In this document: positions 9,214-20,020 of the stretch, piece by piece
How the letters are laid out: each line of letters starts with the position of its first letter
How positions within the stretch are numbered: the first letter of the stretch is position 1
Assembly (NCBI RefSeq): GCF_007997075.1
Contig: NZ_VORS01000003.1
Coordinates: 248,001 to 312,000, forward strand
From: Polaribacter sp. IC073
Lineage (GTDB): Bacteria; Bacteroidota; Bacteroidia; Flavobacteriales; Flavobacteriaceae
DNA length: 64,000 bases
Direction of reading: 5' to 3'
Notes under the pieces: generated by a model
What the model was told of the DNA's origin: nothing
The model's input: only the letters and a program-made list of their open reading frames with translations
The model's database searches: none
Program-made: the position numbers and the translations under genes

Positions 9214-11133
9214 CTAGTACTCTAAACTCTTTATATATCTTAGTTTTTCTTTCCAGATATCTAAATCTTCTTTAAACTCTAGCACTCTATTCTTTACATT
9301 TACAACCAAAGGATTGTCTTCTTTTGCATTTGAGAAGAACCCAAGATTATTTTCTAATTGTTGCATTTCTCTTACAACTTCATCAATCTTTTTTCTAACA
9401 AATAACTCCTCAGAATCTAATTTTCTAAAGTCTTTATTAGCAACCAAACCATCTACAACATTTGCAAATTTTAGCATAGAAACCTCTTTCTTATCTAAAG
9501 ACAAGCTTTCTAACAATCTATCTATTTGCTTATTAAATTTACCTTCTAAATGCCTAACATTTCTAGGCAACTGTCCCATTTCTTGCCAAGTTTTAATCGC
9601 TTCTAAAACACTTTCTTTCGTATGTGCCTTTTCTTCCTTTAAACTTTCTATAAAAGCTTTTTTAGCATCTACCGTTTCTTGCTGCTCTTTACTAACCGCA
9701 TTTTTCTGATCATGGTACCTATCAAAATAAGAATTACATGCAGCTTTGAACTTTTTCCAAATATCATCAGAAAATTTTCTTGGTACATGTCCAATTTTTT
9801 TCCAATCCGATTGCACTTTCTTCATTGCTTCCGTTGCCACAACCCAATCTTCACTTTCTTTTAAAGATTCTGCCACCTCAATTAAAGCTTGTTTCTTTTT
9901 TAGATTCTCTTGCTGTTCGTTTTTTTCATCTTTATAAAAAAGATTTTTTGAATTATTAAACTTCTTTGTCGCAGCTTTAAATTTCTGCCAAACTTCTTCA
10001 CTTTTAGCGTACGGAAGTTTACCAATATTAAAATATTCTTGTCTTAACTTTTCAATATCGTTAATACTGTTTTGCCAATCTTTGTGGGTTTTATTTTTAG
10101 AAGTATCATAGCCGTCTAACTGCTCTATAACTATAAACTTTAAGTTTATAATTTCTTGATACTTAGACTTCATATCACGAAAATGCTCATGGCGCTTGTC
10201 GTGTATCTTTTTTGTTGCAGCACTAAATTTTTGCCAAACATCTTCCCTTACCTCTTTAGCAACCGGTCCAACATCTTCTTTCCATATTTTATGTAACTCT
10301 TGCAGCTCCTTGAAAGCTTCATTTACATCTGTAATTTCTGCTAAAGCTTCTGCTTTTGCAACAATTTTTAATTTCTCCTCTAAATTATTTTTAAAGTCTA
10401 AATCTCTAAAATCATTGCTTAAATGTAACAAATCATAGAAGCGCTCTACGTGATGGTGGTACGTTTTCCAAGTATCATTATAACGAGTTTTAGAAACGGC
10501 CCCTATGGAGCGCCAAGCATCTTGTAGAACTCTAAACTCTTTGTACATAGTGTTTGCGTCTGCATCTTCTATAAGGTTTTTTAGCTTTTCAATTACTTCG
10601 GTTCTTCTATCAAGATTGTCATTCATCTGCTTTTCTATAGCATTGTAATGCGCATCTCTTTGTTTTTTATAGTCTGATAGCAAGGTATTGTATTCTCCTT
10701 TTAAAGGATTTGAATACTGAAAATCGATTGTATTTCCTCCTTCAGCTAAAAAAACTTTTTTGTTTTCTGCTAATAAAGCACCAAACTTTGTATTAAAAGC
10801 GCTCTTAACAGCCTCTATTTGGTCTTTTATTTTATGAACAGGATTGTTGGATAATGTATTTTGTAATTCTTTAATTAATTCTTCTAAAGACAAAACAGTA
10901 TAATCTAAAACAGCAGTTTTCTCCTCTTTTACTTCATTTTTCTCTGCTTCTTCTGCGACAGAGTTTTCCATTTCTTCAATTGCTTTCGAAGTTTCATCTA
11001 CTTTTACAGCAACAACTGTTGGTGTTTCTTTAGGAACCTCCACTTTTTCTACTTTCGAATCTGGAGTTTCATGAACTACTTCTTCAATTTTTTCTACCGT
11101 TTTTTCAACGTTTCCTTCATTATTATCTAACAT
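9214..11133 (-). CDS. DUF349 repeat protein
   Basis: The 639-residue acidic protein starts with a low-complexity Glu/Lys/Val-rich region (about 1-90) and then carries about five DUF349 repeats. Each has a Trp-x(2-3)-G-x-(V/L)-P-type core, seen in AWRSIGAVSKTRYNDTW, IWKEDVGPVAKEVREDVW, EYFNIGKLPYAKSEEVW, DWKKIGHVPRKFSDDIW and a degenerate TWQEMGQLPRN. There is no signal peptide. Family members are mostly helical; their role is not established. It is transcribed in the same direction as aroE, 93 bp downstream of that gene. Confidence 0.88.
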   Translation of the reverse strand: MLDNNEGNVEKTVEKIEEVVHETPDSKVEKVEVPKETPTVVAVKVDETSKAIEEMENSVAEEAEKNEVKEEKTAVLDYTVLSLEELIKELQNTLSNNPVHKIKDQIEAVKSAFNTKFGALLAENKKVFLAEGGNTIDFQYSNPLKGEYNTLLSDYKKQRDAHYNAIEKQMNDNLDRRTEVIEKLKNLIEDADANTMYKEFRVLQDAWRSIGAVSKTRYNDTWKTYHHHVERFYDLLHLSNDFRDLDFKNNLEEKLKIVAKAEALAEITDVNEAFKELQELHKIWKEDVGPVAKEVREDVWQKFSAATKKIHDKRHEHFRDMKSKYQEIINLKFIVIEQLDGYDTSKNKTHKDWQNSINDIEKLRQEYFNIGKLPYAKSEEVWQKFKAATKKFNNSKNLFYKDEKNEQQENLKKKQALIEVAESLKESEDWVVATEAMKKVQSDWKKIGHVPRKFSDDIWKKFKAACNSYFDRYHDQKNAVSKEQQETVDAKKAFIESLKEEKAHTKESVLEAIKTWQEMGQLPRNVRHLEGKFNKQIDRLLESLSLDKKEVSMLKFANVVDGLVANKDFRKLDSEELFVRKKIDEVVREMQQLENNLGFFSNAKEDNPLVVNVKNRVLEFKEDLDIWKEKLRYIKSLEY

Positions 11134-11226
11134 ATCTACAATGTTTAAGTTCGTTTAATAATACACTATTATTATAGTTTATAAAGATACTCACAACTTA
11201 CTAGTTATACAAAAGTGGAGCAATAA

Positions 11227-11988
11227 TTATTTTTTGAATTTATTCCAAATTCTCCAAGATTCTTCCGCTTGCATTTCTAACATTTCATATCCGTTTTTAA
11301 TAGCGGCTCCTTTTTCTTTTCCTTTGGATAGAAATATAGAAATTGCTGGGTTGTAAATTAAGTCGAATAACAAGTGCTTGTCAGTTAAAAATTGATACGG
11401 AATATCTGGTGATAAATGCACATCTGGTGAAGTTCCCAAAGGCGTACAATTAACAATTACGTGGTATTTATTGATAACCTCTTCGGTTAAATCTTTGTAA
11501 GAAATTTCTTTTTTTCCTGAAGGATTTCTAGAAACAAATTTATATTTAATATCGTTCTTTTTAAGCGCATATGCAACTGCTTTAGAAGCACCCCCAGTTC
11601 CTAAAATTAAAGCATATCTATGATGTTTTTTTAAATACGGAAAAATAGAGTTTTCAAAACCTACAACATCTGTATTATACCCTTTTAAATTTCCTCTTTT
11701 TGTGAATTTAATGGTATTTACTGCACCAATTTCTTTTGCAGTTTTATCTAATTTATCTAAATATTTGATGACTTCTTCTTTATACGGTATGGTAACATTC
11801 ATTCCCACTAAAAATTTTTCATTCTTTACAAGAGACGGAAAGTCTGTTATTTCTTGAATATCAAAATTCTTATATACGTGTTTCTTTAAATCTAAAGCAT
11901 CAAATTTCTTAGAAAAATAGCCTCTAGAGAAAGAATAGGATATATTTTTTCCTAAAAGACCAAATACTTTATTTTTTTTTTCTTCCAT
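11227..11988 (-). CDS. aroE: Shikimate dehydrogenase
   Basis: AroE reduces 3-dehydroshikimate with NADPH in aromatic amino acid synthesis. The 253-residue protein shows the substrate-binding GMNVTIPYKEEV, the NADP-binding GTGGASKAVAYAL and the VNCTPLGTSP motif of the family. It is the last gene of a minus-strand unit with two DUF368 genes. Its start lies inside the 3' end of the upstream gene (20 bp overlap), so translation is probably coupled. Confidence 0.94.
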   Translation of the reverse strand: MEEKKNKVFGLLGKNISYSFSRGYFSKKFDALDLKKHVYKNFDIQEITDFPSLVKNEKFLVGMNVTIPYKEEVIKYLDKLDKTAKEIGAVNTIKFTKRGNLKGYNTDVVGFENSIFPYLKKHHRYALILGTGGASKAVAYALKKNDIKYKFVSRNPSGKKEISYKDLTEEVINKYHVIVNCTPLGTSPDVHLSPDIPYQFLTDKHLLFDLIYNPAISIFLSKGKEKGAAIKNGYEMLEMQAEESWRIWNKFKK

Positions 11989-12976
11989 AATAATCTATAA
12001 TTAAAATTAGAGCGATACCAAAAATGATGTAAAAAATAGCAAACCATGTTTCTGCTAATGAGAAATCTGGTATAAACCGATTGTAGTTTTCTATAATTTT
12101 ATTTCCGTTTTTATCTAAAGAGAATTTATCATTTTCTACTAAATACAATGCTTTTTTCCAAGGCCAAACAATTCCTAAAGAACCTGTAATAAAACCTATT
12201 ATCACAGCAGTTACAATAGTATTCCACCTTTTTAAAACATAGCCTAAAACATGGCTAATAGAAACCAACCCAAAAGCAGAACCTGCTGTAAAGACAGTAA
12301 TTATTTTAAGGTATCTAATTTTTTCTGGATGTTGTAAGATATCAAAATTACCTATAATTACATTAGCAACCACATAAAATAATTCATTTACAGAGTCTAC
12401 TAAAAGCAATACGTAATTCCCCATTAAAATAAGGATAAAGGATCCAGAAAGTCCGGGAAGCGTCATCCCAGAAACACCTATAATTCCGCAAATAAAAACA
12501 AACCAAAGATTGTCATTTTCTGCTGCTGGCGTTAAAAAACTGATTCCGACACCTACTGAGGCTCCAATAATTAATGAAACAATATTTGTGCTATTCCATT
12601 CGCCAAAACCTTTACCTATATAATAAATAGAGCCAATAATCATCCCAAAAAACCAACTCCAAACATAGAGTTCGTAATGTTTTAGGAAAAAATCTAAAAC
12701 TAAAGAAATGCTAAAGTAGCTAAAAATGCTTCCTCCCATAATCAATAGTAAAAACTGCCCATTTACATATCTATAAAAAATTTTAAATCGCCCGCTTATT
12801 AGCAATTTAAAAGCAATTATATTTATTTTTCTAAAAGAATAAATCAATTCTTCATAAAAACCAAAAACAAAAGAAACGGTTCCACCAGAAACACCAGGAA
12901 CTTTATTTGCAGCACCCATTGCCAATCCTTTTAAGAAAAGGTATAATCTCTGTAAAAAAGTTCTTTCTTTGTGCAT
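11969..12976 (-). CDS. DUF368 (PopT-type) membrane protein, second copy
   Basis: The 335-residue polytopic protein has the DUF368 hallmarks VPGVSGGTVSF near the N-terminus (KGLAMGAANKVPGVSGGT) and LPGLSGSFILI in the middle. These two inverted-repeat-like loops are typical of the family. DUF368 proteins were recently linked to recycling of undecaprenyl phosphate across the membrane (PopT; literature knowledge). The gene starts on the last base of its paralogue at 12976 and overlaps aroE by 20 bp. Confidence 0.88.
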   Translation of the reverse strand: MHKERTFLQRLYLFLKGLAMGAANKVPGVSGGTVSFVFGFYEELIYSFRKINIIAFKLLISGRFKIFYRYVNGQFLLLIMGGSIFSYFSISLVLDFFLKHYELYVWSWFFGMIIGSIYYIGKGFGEWNSTNIVSLIIGASVGVGISFLTPAAENDNLWFVFICGIIGVSGMTLPGLSGSFILILMGNYVLLLVDSVNELFYVVANVIIGNFDILQHPEKIRYLKIITVFTAGSAFGLVSISHVLGYVLKRWNTIVTAVIIGFITGSLGIVWPWKKALYLVENDKFSLDKNGNKIIENYNRFIPDFSLAETWFAIFYIIFGIALILIIDYYGRKKK

Positions 12977-13899
12977 TATTCTTTTTTAACCGCTAGTTTT
13001 TCCATCAATAAAATTAAACCAAAACCTACAACTGACAAAACTACTGCCATCATTAATTTAGGATCTCCTTCAAAAGAGAAAGGTGAAACACTTTGTTCTA
13101 ACAATGGTTTTGTAACACCATGACTATCTAAATACGTTGAAACGGTTTCTTTCCAAGGCCACACTTTATTTAGTGAGCCCAACATAATTCCTGTTAAAAC
13201 AATTAGCATTTCATTCTTATAGTTTGTAAAAAGCCATTTTAATAATTTTGAAAAGGATAGCAAACCAACAATTACACCTAAACCAATTGCACCAATTATT
13301 TTATAATCTTTATGAGTAATTGCTGTCATCACTATAGGATAAACACCAATTAGCAGTAAAATATAAGAACCAGAAATTCCTGGTAAAATCATGGCACAAG
13401 AAGCTATTGCTCCTGCAAAAATTAAAAAAAAATAATTAATTTCGCCCACGTTTGTAGACGGAATAACGGTAATTAGATAGCCAAACAAAATCCCTAAAAT
13501 AAATAAAAAGATAATTTTAGCACTCCACCTCTCAACCTGTTTGCCTATATAAATAATGCTTGCCAAAACCAATCCGAAGAAAAAAGACCATAATAAAACA
13601 GGTTCATTTTCTAACAACCATTTAATGGTTTTTGCCAAAGAAATAATACTGATAAAAACGCCTACAAAAAGTGCCAGTAGAAAAGAGCCGTTTACTTGTT
13701 TCCAAGCAGCTTTTATGCCTTCTGATTTTAATGTTTTTAACAGTTTAAAATTCACGTTACTTATAGATTCTAGCAGTTCTTCGTAGATTCCAGAAATAAA
13801 TGCAATTGTTCCGCCAGAAACGCCAGGAACAACATCTGCAGCTCCCATTGCCATTCCTTTCAATCCAATTACTATATAATCTTTTAAATTCCTTCCCAT
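12976..13899 (-). CDS. DUF368 (PopT-type) membrane protein, first copy
   Basis: The 307-residue polytopic inner-membrane protein carries KGMAMGAADVVPGVSGGTIAF and LPGISGSYILLL, the two conserved DUF368 loops. It is clearly paralogous to the adjacent 335-residue protein. Family knowledge points to translocation of the C55 isoprenoid carrier for cell-envelope polymers. The two genes abut (last/first base shared), so this looks like an old tandem duplication kept as a translationally coupled pair; they may form a heteromer (inference). Confidence 0.88.
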   Translation of the reverse strand: MGRNLKDYIVIGLKGMAMGAADVVPGVSGGTIAFISGIYEELLESISNVNFKLLKTLKSEGIKAAWKQVNGSFLLALFVGVFISIISLAKTIKWLLENEPVLLWSFFFGLVLASIIYIGKQVERWSAKIIFLFILGILFGYLITVIPSTNVGEINYFFLIFAGAIASCAMILPGISGSYILLLIGVYPIVMTAITHKDYKIIGAIGLGVIVGLLSFSKLLKWLFTNYKNEMLIVLTGIMLGSLNKVWPWKETVSTYLDSHGVTKPLLEQSVSPFSFEGDPKLMMAVVLSVVGFGLILLMEKLAVKKE

Positions 13900-13996
13900 T
13901 ATATTTCCTTATTTTTGTAAAAAACGAAGATAATAGAATTTGAAGAAAAAATAGAACGGTTTATTCTATTTGTATCTTTTATTAATAATAGACAAA

Positions 13997-14176
13997 ATGC
14001 CAAAAAAAGGAAAAGCAAAAAACACGTTAAATAAAGCAAAACACACCAAATTAATGAATCGAAAAATTAATAAGGTGAAGCTAGAAAAGCAACTAAATAA
14101 AGAACGTTTAAAAGCTATTATTAAAAAAGTGAACGAAGAGAAAGAGAATGAGAATGAGAATGAGAATGAACAATAA
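13997..14176 (+). CDS. Small basic protein with Glu-Asn repeat tail
   Basis: The 59-residue reading frame starts at ATG 13997 (an upstream in-frame TTG at 13970 is less likely). It is strongly basic, with KGKAKNTLNKAKHTK at the N-terminus and a predicted helix, and ends in four Glu-Asn pairs written by a GAGAAT tandem repeat. Its 3' end overlaps the start region of the SGNH hydrolase, so the two are probably translationally coupled. I do not recognise the family. Expression is plausible but unproven. Confidence 0.5.
   Translation: MPKKGKAKNTLNKAKHTKLMNRKINKVKLEKQLNKERLKAIIKKVNEEKENENENENEQ
14144..14167 (+). repeat. GAGAAT hexanucleotide tandem repeat (4 units)
   Basis: Four exact GAGAAT units lie where two reading frames overlap. 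In the upstream frame they encode Glu-Asn pairs. In the downstream frame they encode Met-Arg pairs and give four successive in-frame ATG codons (14148, 14154, 14160, 14166). A change in unit number would keep both frames, because the unit is six bases. Confidence 0.9.
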
Positions 14177-14939
14177 ATTAAAATATCTTTTAGGCACCCT
14201 TGTTTCACTGCCTTTATTGCCCTTTTTGTACGTTCAAGGAAAAAGTATTCGAGAAAAAGTACCCAAACTTCCAGAAGCAAAAGAACCAAAAGGTTTTGTA
14301 AATGGTAATTTTGATACAACTATAAATATACTTTCTATTGGAGAAAGTACCATTGCTGGTGTAGGAGTCGATTTTCATAAAAACGGATTTACAGGTGCTG
14401 TTGTAAATACACTTTCTACGGAATTAAAAAAGAATGTAAATTGGCGCGTTTATGCGAAAAGTGGTTATACGGTTGCTAAAATTTGTGAAAAAATTATTCC
14501 TAAGATTGAAGAAACTACGACCGATATTATTGTTGTAGGAATGGGAGCAAATGATGCTTTTACTTTAAATTCTCCTAAAAAATGGGGCTCCGATCTAGAA
14601 GAATTGATCACTTTATTACAGAATAAATTCCCTGGAACTCCTCTATTTTTTACAAGTATGCCTCCGATAAAAGAATTTCCTGCATTTACAAAACTGATAA
14701 AATTTGTAATTGGTAATTTGGTTGAGATTTTAGGAGAAAGGTTACAGGCAATAACTAAAAATAAAAAGAACGTTTTTTACAATAATGAAGTTATCTCGCT
14801 AGAAAAATGGAGTAAAAAACATACGTTGCCTAATAATAATTCTAAGATTTATTTTAGCGACGGCGTGCATCCATCAGAACTAACTTATAACATTTGGGGA
14901 AAAGAAATGGCGCTTTTTATTACCTCTAAAATTAGATAA
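14166..14939 (+). CDS. SGNH/GDSL-family hydrolase
   Basis: A membrane-anchored serine esterase or deacetylase. After a short charged start there is one N-terminal hydrophobic helix (LLGTLVSLPLLPFLYVQ), then SGNH blocks: the nucleophile block SIGESTIAGVG (Ser in GEST), GMGANDA (Asn block) and SDGVHPSE (Asp-x-x-His). The start is ambiguous because a GAGAAT repeat supplies in-frame ATGs at 14148, 14154, 14160 and 14166. I chose 14166 since MNNKLKYLL is a normal N-terminus. The substrate is unknown. It is followed after 20 bp by an amine oxidase. Confidence 0.85.
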   Translation: MNNKLKYLLGTLVSLPLLPFLYVQGKSIREKVPKLPEAKEPKGFVNGNFDTTINILSIGESTIAGVGVDFHKNGFTGAVVNTLSTELKKNVNWRVYAKSGYTVAKICEKIIPKIEETTTDIIVVGMGANDAFTLNSPKKWGSDLEELITLLQNKFPGTPLFFTSMPPIKEFPAFTKLIKFVIGNLVEILGERLQAITKNKKNVFYNNEVISLEKWSKKHTLPNNNSKIYFSDGVHPSELTYNIWGKEMALFITSKIR

Positions 14940-14959
14940 CAAAATTAAAATTTGACACA

Positions 14960-16015
14960 ATGAAGAAAAAAATAATTATTCTTGGTGGCGGAATTTCTGG
15001 CATCTATTTAGGATATCAATTAAAGAAAGCAGGATTTTCAATTACAATTTTAGAAGCTAACAATAGAATTGGCGGTAGAATTTACACCAAAAAAACGCAT
15101 GATACAAAGGTTGAATTGGGGGCAACTTGGCTTTGGAGATACAATGAAGAATTATTAAAAGTTTGTAAAGATTTAAATATTTCTTTGTTTGAGCAAAACA
15201 TGCATGGTGATGCTTTATTTGAAGCGACAAACACAGATATGCCTCAACGTTTTCAAGTGCCAAAAAATCAAGAAATTAGTTATCGAATTGTTGGAGGAAC
15301 GCTAACTCTTTTAGAAAGAATGACCAAATATTTTTCCAAAGATGAATTGCAACTCAATCAAAAAGTGCTTCAAATTAATGATGATAAAACTTCAATAGAA
15401 GTGATTACCGAAAAATCTGCATTTACTGCAGCTATTGTTATTTCTACAATTCCGCCTCAGTTATTAGTGAATTCTGTTTCTTTTTCTTCGAAATTAGATG
15501 CGAATCTTATCCAAATTGCTAATAATACGCATACGTGGATGAAAGATGCTATAAAATTTGCAATCGTTTATAAAACGCCTTTTTGGAAAGAAAAAGGGTT
15601 CTCTGGTGTTGGTTTTAGTAATGTGGGGCCGTTTACAGAAATGTATGAGCATACTAACTTCGAGAATAACCGTTTTGCTTTCATGGGGTTCTTACATGGA
15701 CCTTTAGCAAATGAATCCAAAGAAACAAGAGAAGAAAAAATAAGAAAACAACTCTTTAAGTTTTTCGGAGAAGATGGTATAAATTATCTTTCTTATGAAG
15801 AAAAGGTATGGAACAAAGAAGAATTCACTAGTTTTGAAAATGATAAATTTATCAATCCACATTTTAATAACGGACATTCTGTTTATCAACAAGAATTTTT
15901 AAAAGGTAAATTTATAATTGCAGGTTCAGAAACTTCACCAAGTTATGGTGGGTATATGGAAGGCGCAATTTATAGAGGAAATCAGATTGTGGAACAGTTG
16001 ATTAATAAATTTTAA
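14960..16015 (+). CDS. Flavin-containing amine oxidase family protein
   Basis: The 351-residue protein starts with an FAD-binding Rossmann motif (IILGGGISGIYLGYQL) followed by EANNRIGGRIYT, the GG-doublet signature of amine oxidases and related desaturases. It ends with the second FAD segment (AGSETSPSYGGYMEGAIYRG). No signal peptide. Substrate unknown; the family includes monoamine oxidases, polyamine oxidases and phytoene-desaturase-like proteins. Probably in one unit with the SGNH gene. Confidence 0.85.
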   Translation: MKKKIIILGGGISGIYLGYQLKKAGFSITILEANNRIGGRIYTKKTHDTKVELGATWLWRYNEELLKVCKDLNISLFEQNMHGDALFEATNTDMPQRFQVPKNQEISYRIVGGTLTLLERMTKYFSKDELQLNQKVLQINDDKTSIEVITEKSAFTAAIVISTIPPQLLVNSVSFSSKLDANLIQIANNTHTWMKDAIKFAIVYKTPFWKEKGFSGVGFSNVGPFTEMYEHTNFENNRFAFMGFLHGPLANESKETREEKIRKQLFKFFGEDGINYLSYEEKVWNKEEFTSFENDKFINPHFNNGHSVYQQEFLKGKFIIAGSETSPSYGGYMEGAIYRGNQIVEQLINKF

Positions 16016-16112
16016 GAACCTCTGCAACAAACGAATAACACCTTTCTCATCAAATTAAATAAAAGGGTAGAAAAGGTTTTGTCTGCGCTCGACCAGACAT
16101 CATAAAACAAAA

Positions 16113-16138
16113 AAATCTCAGGCTTTCACCTGAGATTT
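16113..16138. terminator. Bidirectional intrinsic terminator
   Basis: The inverted repeat AAATCTCAGG-ctttca-CCTGAGATTT lies between the amine oxidase gene and the converging DUF6952 gene, with A-rich and T-rich flanks. It can serve both strands. Confidence 0.85.
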
Positions 16139-16160
16139 TATATCTTATAATAGTTACTAT

Positions 16161-16418
16161 TTATTTGTCAATAGCACCTAAAACACGTTTCATAAAAGTA
16201 TTTAACGCTTCTTTTTTTGGCATGCCCTCTTTTACCATTTTATCAACTTCAAGTGCACCATACATGTTAGAAATTAACTCGCCAATAACGTCTAATTCGT
16301 CATCTTTTAAAGATTGAACTTCTGTTAAAGCTTCTAACGTTTCAATAGTTTCTAATAAGTAATCTTGATCGTTTTCTTCGATAAAATTAGTTAAGTGTTT
16401 TATTACAGGTAGTTTCAT
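16161..16418 (-). CDS. DUF6952 family small protein
   Basis: An 85-residue acidic, helical, cysteine-free protein. It resembles the DUF6952 family, which occurs next to thioredoxin and peroxiredoxin genes in Flavobacteriia (recollection, not searched). It follows the thioredoxin gene by 2 bp on the minus strand and so belongs to the peroxiredoxin-thioredoxin unit. A small accessory role in that redox system is an inference from position only. Confidence 0.7.
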   Translation of the reverse strand: MKLPVIKHLTNFIEENDQDYLLETIETLEALTEVQSLKDDELDVIGELISNMYGALEVDKMVKEGMPKKEALNTFMKRVLGAIDK

Positions 16419-16420
16419 GA

Positions 16421-16729
16421 TTAAGCAATTTCATTTACCAATTCCTTCAAAACATCAAATTTATTGGTTTGTGTTTGATTTTTCTTTTCTCCGTTTACAA
16501 AAATCGCAAAAGTTGGTAAGTTACTTACGTCTGCTAATTTTCTACTCTCAGGAAATTTTTCTGCATCAACAATTACAAATTTTACATTGTCTAATTCTGA
16601 AGCTAACTTTTTAAATTTAGGCTTCATAATTCTACAATTTCCACACCAAGTGGCAGAATATTGTACAATTACTTTATCATTTCCTTCTATAATTACTTGT
16701 AAATTATCTTCTGTTAATTCTTGTACCAT
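16421..16729 (-). CDS. Thioredoxin-like protein with a CGNC active site
   Basis: The 102-residue thioredoxin-fold protein has active-site cysteines at C29 and C32 in ATWCGNCRIMKP, so CGNC replaces the usual CGPC, which should shift its redox potential. The cis-Pro region is SNLPTFAIF. The start is at 16729 (MVQELTEDN); a longer in-frame version from 16783 would add 18 atypical residues. It lies between the peroxiredoxin gene (82 bp upstream) and the DUF6952 gene and is probably the electron donor of the peroxiredoxin. Confidence 0.88.
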   Translation of the reverse strand: MVQELTEDNLQVIIEGNDKVIVQYSATWCGNCRIMKPKFKKLASELDNVKFVIVDAEKFPESRKLADVSNLPTFAIFVNGEKKNQTQTNKFDVLKELVNEIA

Positions 16730-16752
16730 AGTTTTGTTTTTTTTTGAAAAGG

Positions 16753-16788
16753 AATTCGTGTTAAAATCCCCCAATTGTAACACGAATT
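16753..16788 (-). other. Inverted repeat between peroxiredoxin and thioredoxin genes
   Basis: AATTCGTGTT at 16753-16762 and AACACGAATT at 16779-16788 form a perfect 10-bp stem with a 16-nt loop. There is no clear U-run on the minus-strand RNA, so it is more likely a processing, attenuation or mRNA-stability element than a full terminator. Confidence 0.5.
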
Positions 16789-16811
16789 TTAGTCCTTCTT
16801 AATTATCTTTA

Positions 16812-17453
16812 TTAATTAGATGCTAAATACGCAGCAGTTCCTTTTGCATTGGGAGCCATTGCTTCTTTACCTTCTTCCCAGTTTGCAGGACATACTTCTC
16901 CGTGAGACTGTACGTGTGCATAGGCATCAATTAAACGTAAAAATTCGTTTACATTTCTACCTACTGGCATGTGATTAATTCCTTCATGAAAAACAGTTCC
17001 TTCTTCATCAATTAAATAAGTAGCTCTATAAGTTACATTATCTCCTTCTACTTGGATTGTTTGTGAAGCCTCATCAAAAGTTTCATTAGTAATATCTAAA
17101 ATACCTAAGATTGATGATAAGTTTCTGTTGCTATCTGCCAAAATTGGGTAGGTAACACCTTCAATTCCACCATTGTCTTTAGAACTACTTAACCATGCAA
17201 AATGAACTTCTGGTGTATCACAAGAAGCACCAATTACAATTGTATTTCTCTTTTCGAATTCTGCCAAAGCAGCTTGAAAAGCGTGTAATTCTGTAGGACA
17301 TACAAATGTAAAATCTTTTGGATACCAGAACAATAATACTTTCTTCTTGTTATTTATCGCTTCTTCTAATACGTTTAATTTAAACGTATCTCCCATGTCA
17401 TTCATTGCATCTACGTTTAAATCTGGAAATTTTTTACCAACTATTGTTGCCAT
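16812..17453 (-). CDS. Typical 2-Cys peroxiredoxin (AhpC/Prx1 class)
   Basis: Reduces H2O2, peroxynitrite and organic peroxides in the cytoplasm. The 213-residue protein has the peroxidatic cysteine C52 in DFTFVCPTE and the resolving cysteine near C188 in HGEVCPANW, both in the standard context. It heads a minus-strand unit with thioredoxin and DUF6952 and is divergent from katG, so the two peroxide-removing enzymes share a 299-bp control region. A TATCTTTG -7 box stands upstream at 17498-17505. Confidence 0.93.
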   Translation of the reverse strand: MATIVGKKFPDLNVDAMNDMGDTFKLNVLEEAINNKKKVLLFWYPKDFTFVCPTELHAFQAALAEFEKRNTIVIGASCDTPEVHFAWLSSSKDNGGIEGVTYPILADSNRNLSSILGILDITNETFDEASQTIQVEGDNVTYRATYLIDEEGTVFHEGINHMPVGRNVNEFLRLIDAYAHVQSHGEVCPANWEEGKEAMAPNAKGTAAYLASN

Positions 17454-17497
17454 TCTATATAAATTTTATAATTATTAATATGCTATTTTCTCTGCGG

Positions 17498-17529
17498 CAA
17501 AGATAGAACGGAAAGCAAAAAAAAAGCAA
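17498..17529 (-). promoter_or_regulatory. Candidate Bacteroidota-type promoter of the peroxiredoxin unit
   Basis: On the minus strand TATCTTTG (17498-17505) matches the TAnnTTTG -7 box. A TTG (17527-17529) lies 21 bp upstream, slightly longer than the usual 17-19 bp. This leaves a leader of about 40 nt before the ATG at 17453. Confidence 0.5.
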
Positions 17530-19945
<2,416 letters not shown>

Positions 19946-19962
19946 GTTACTTTATTTTGCAA

Positions 19963-19998
19963 AAAAAAAGAGATTACAACGTTGTAATCTCTTTTTTT
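19963..19998. terminator. Bidirectional intrinsic terminator
   Basis: A perfect inverted repeat GAGATTACAAC-GTTGTAATCTC with A-run and T-run flanks lies between the converging katG and trxB genes. Confidence 0.9.
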
Positions 19999-20020
19999 TT
20001 ACTTTTATTTTGATGAAAAA

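Noticed and set aside
9314-9709. 131-codon plus-strand frame opposite the DUF349 gene
   Set aside because: It is antisense to a well-supported coding repeat protein, and its Ser/Phe/Leu-rich composition is typical of an antisense shadow.
13966-14319. Minus-strand frame with a Ser-Phe repeat
   Set aside because: Its SFSFSF tract is only the complement of the GAGAAT repeat, and the frame is antisense to two better plus-strand genes.
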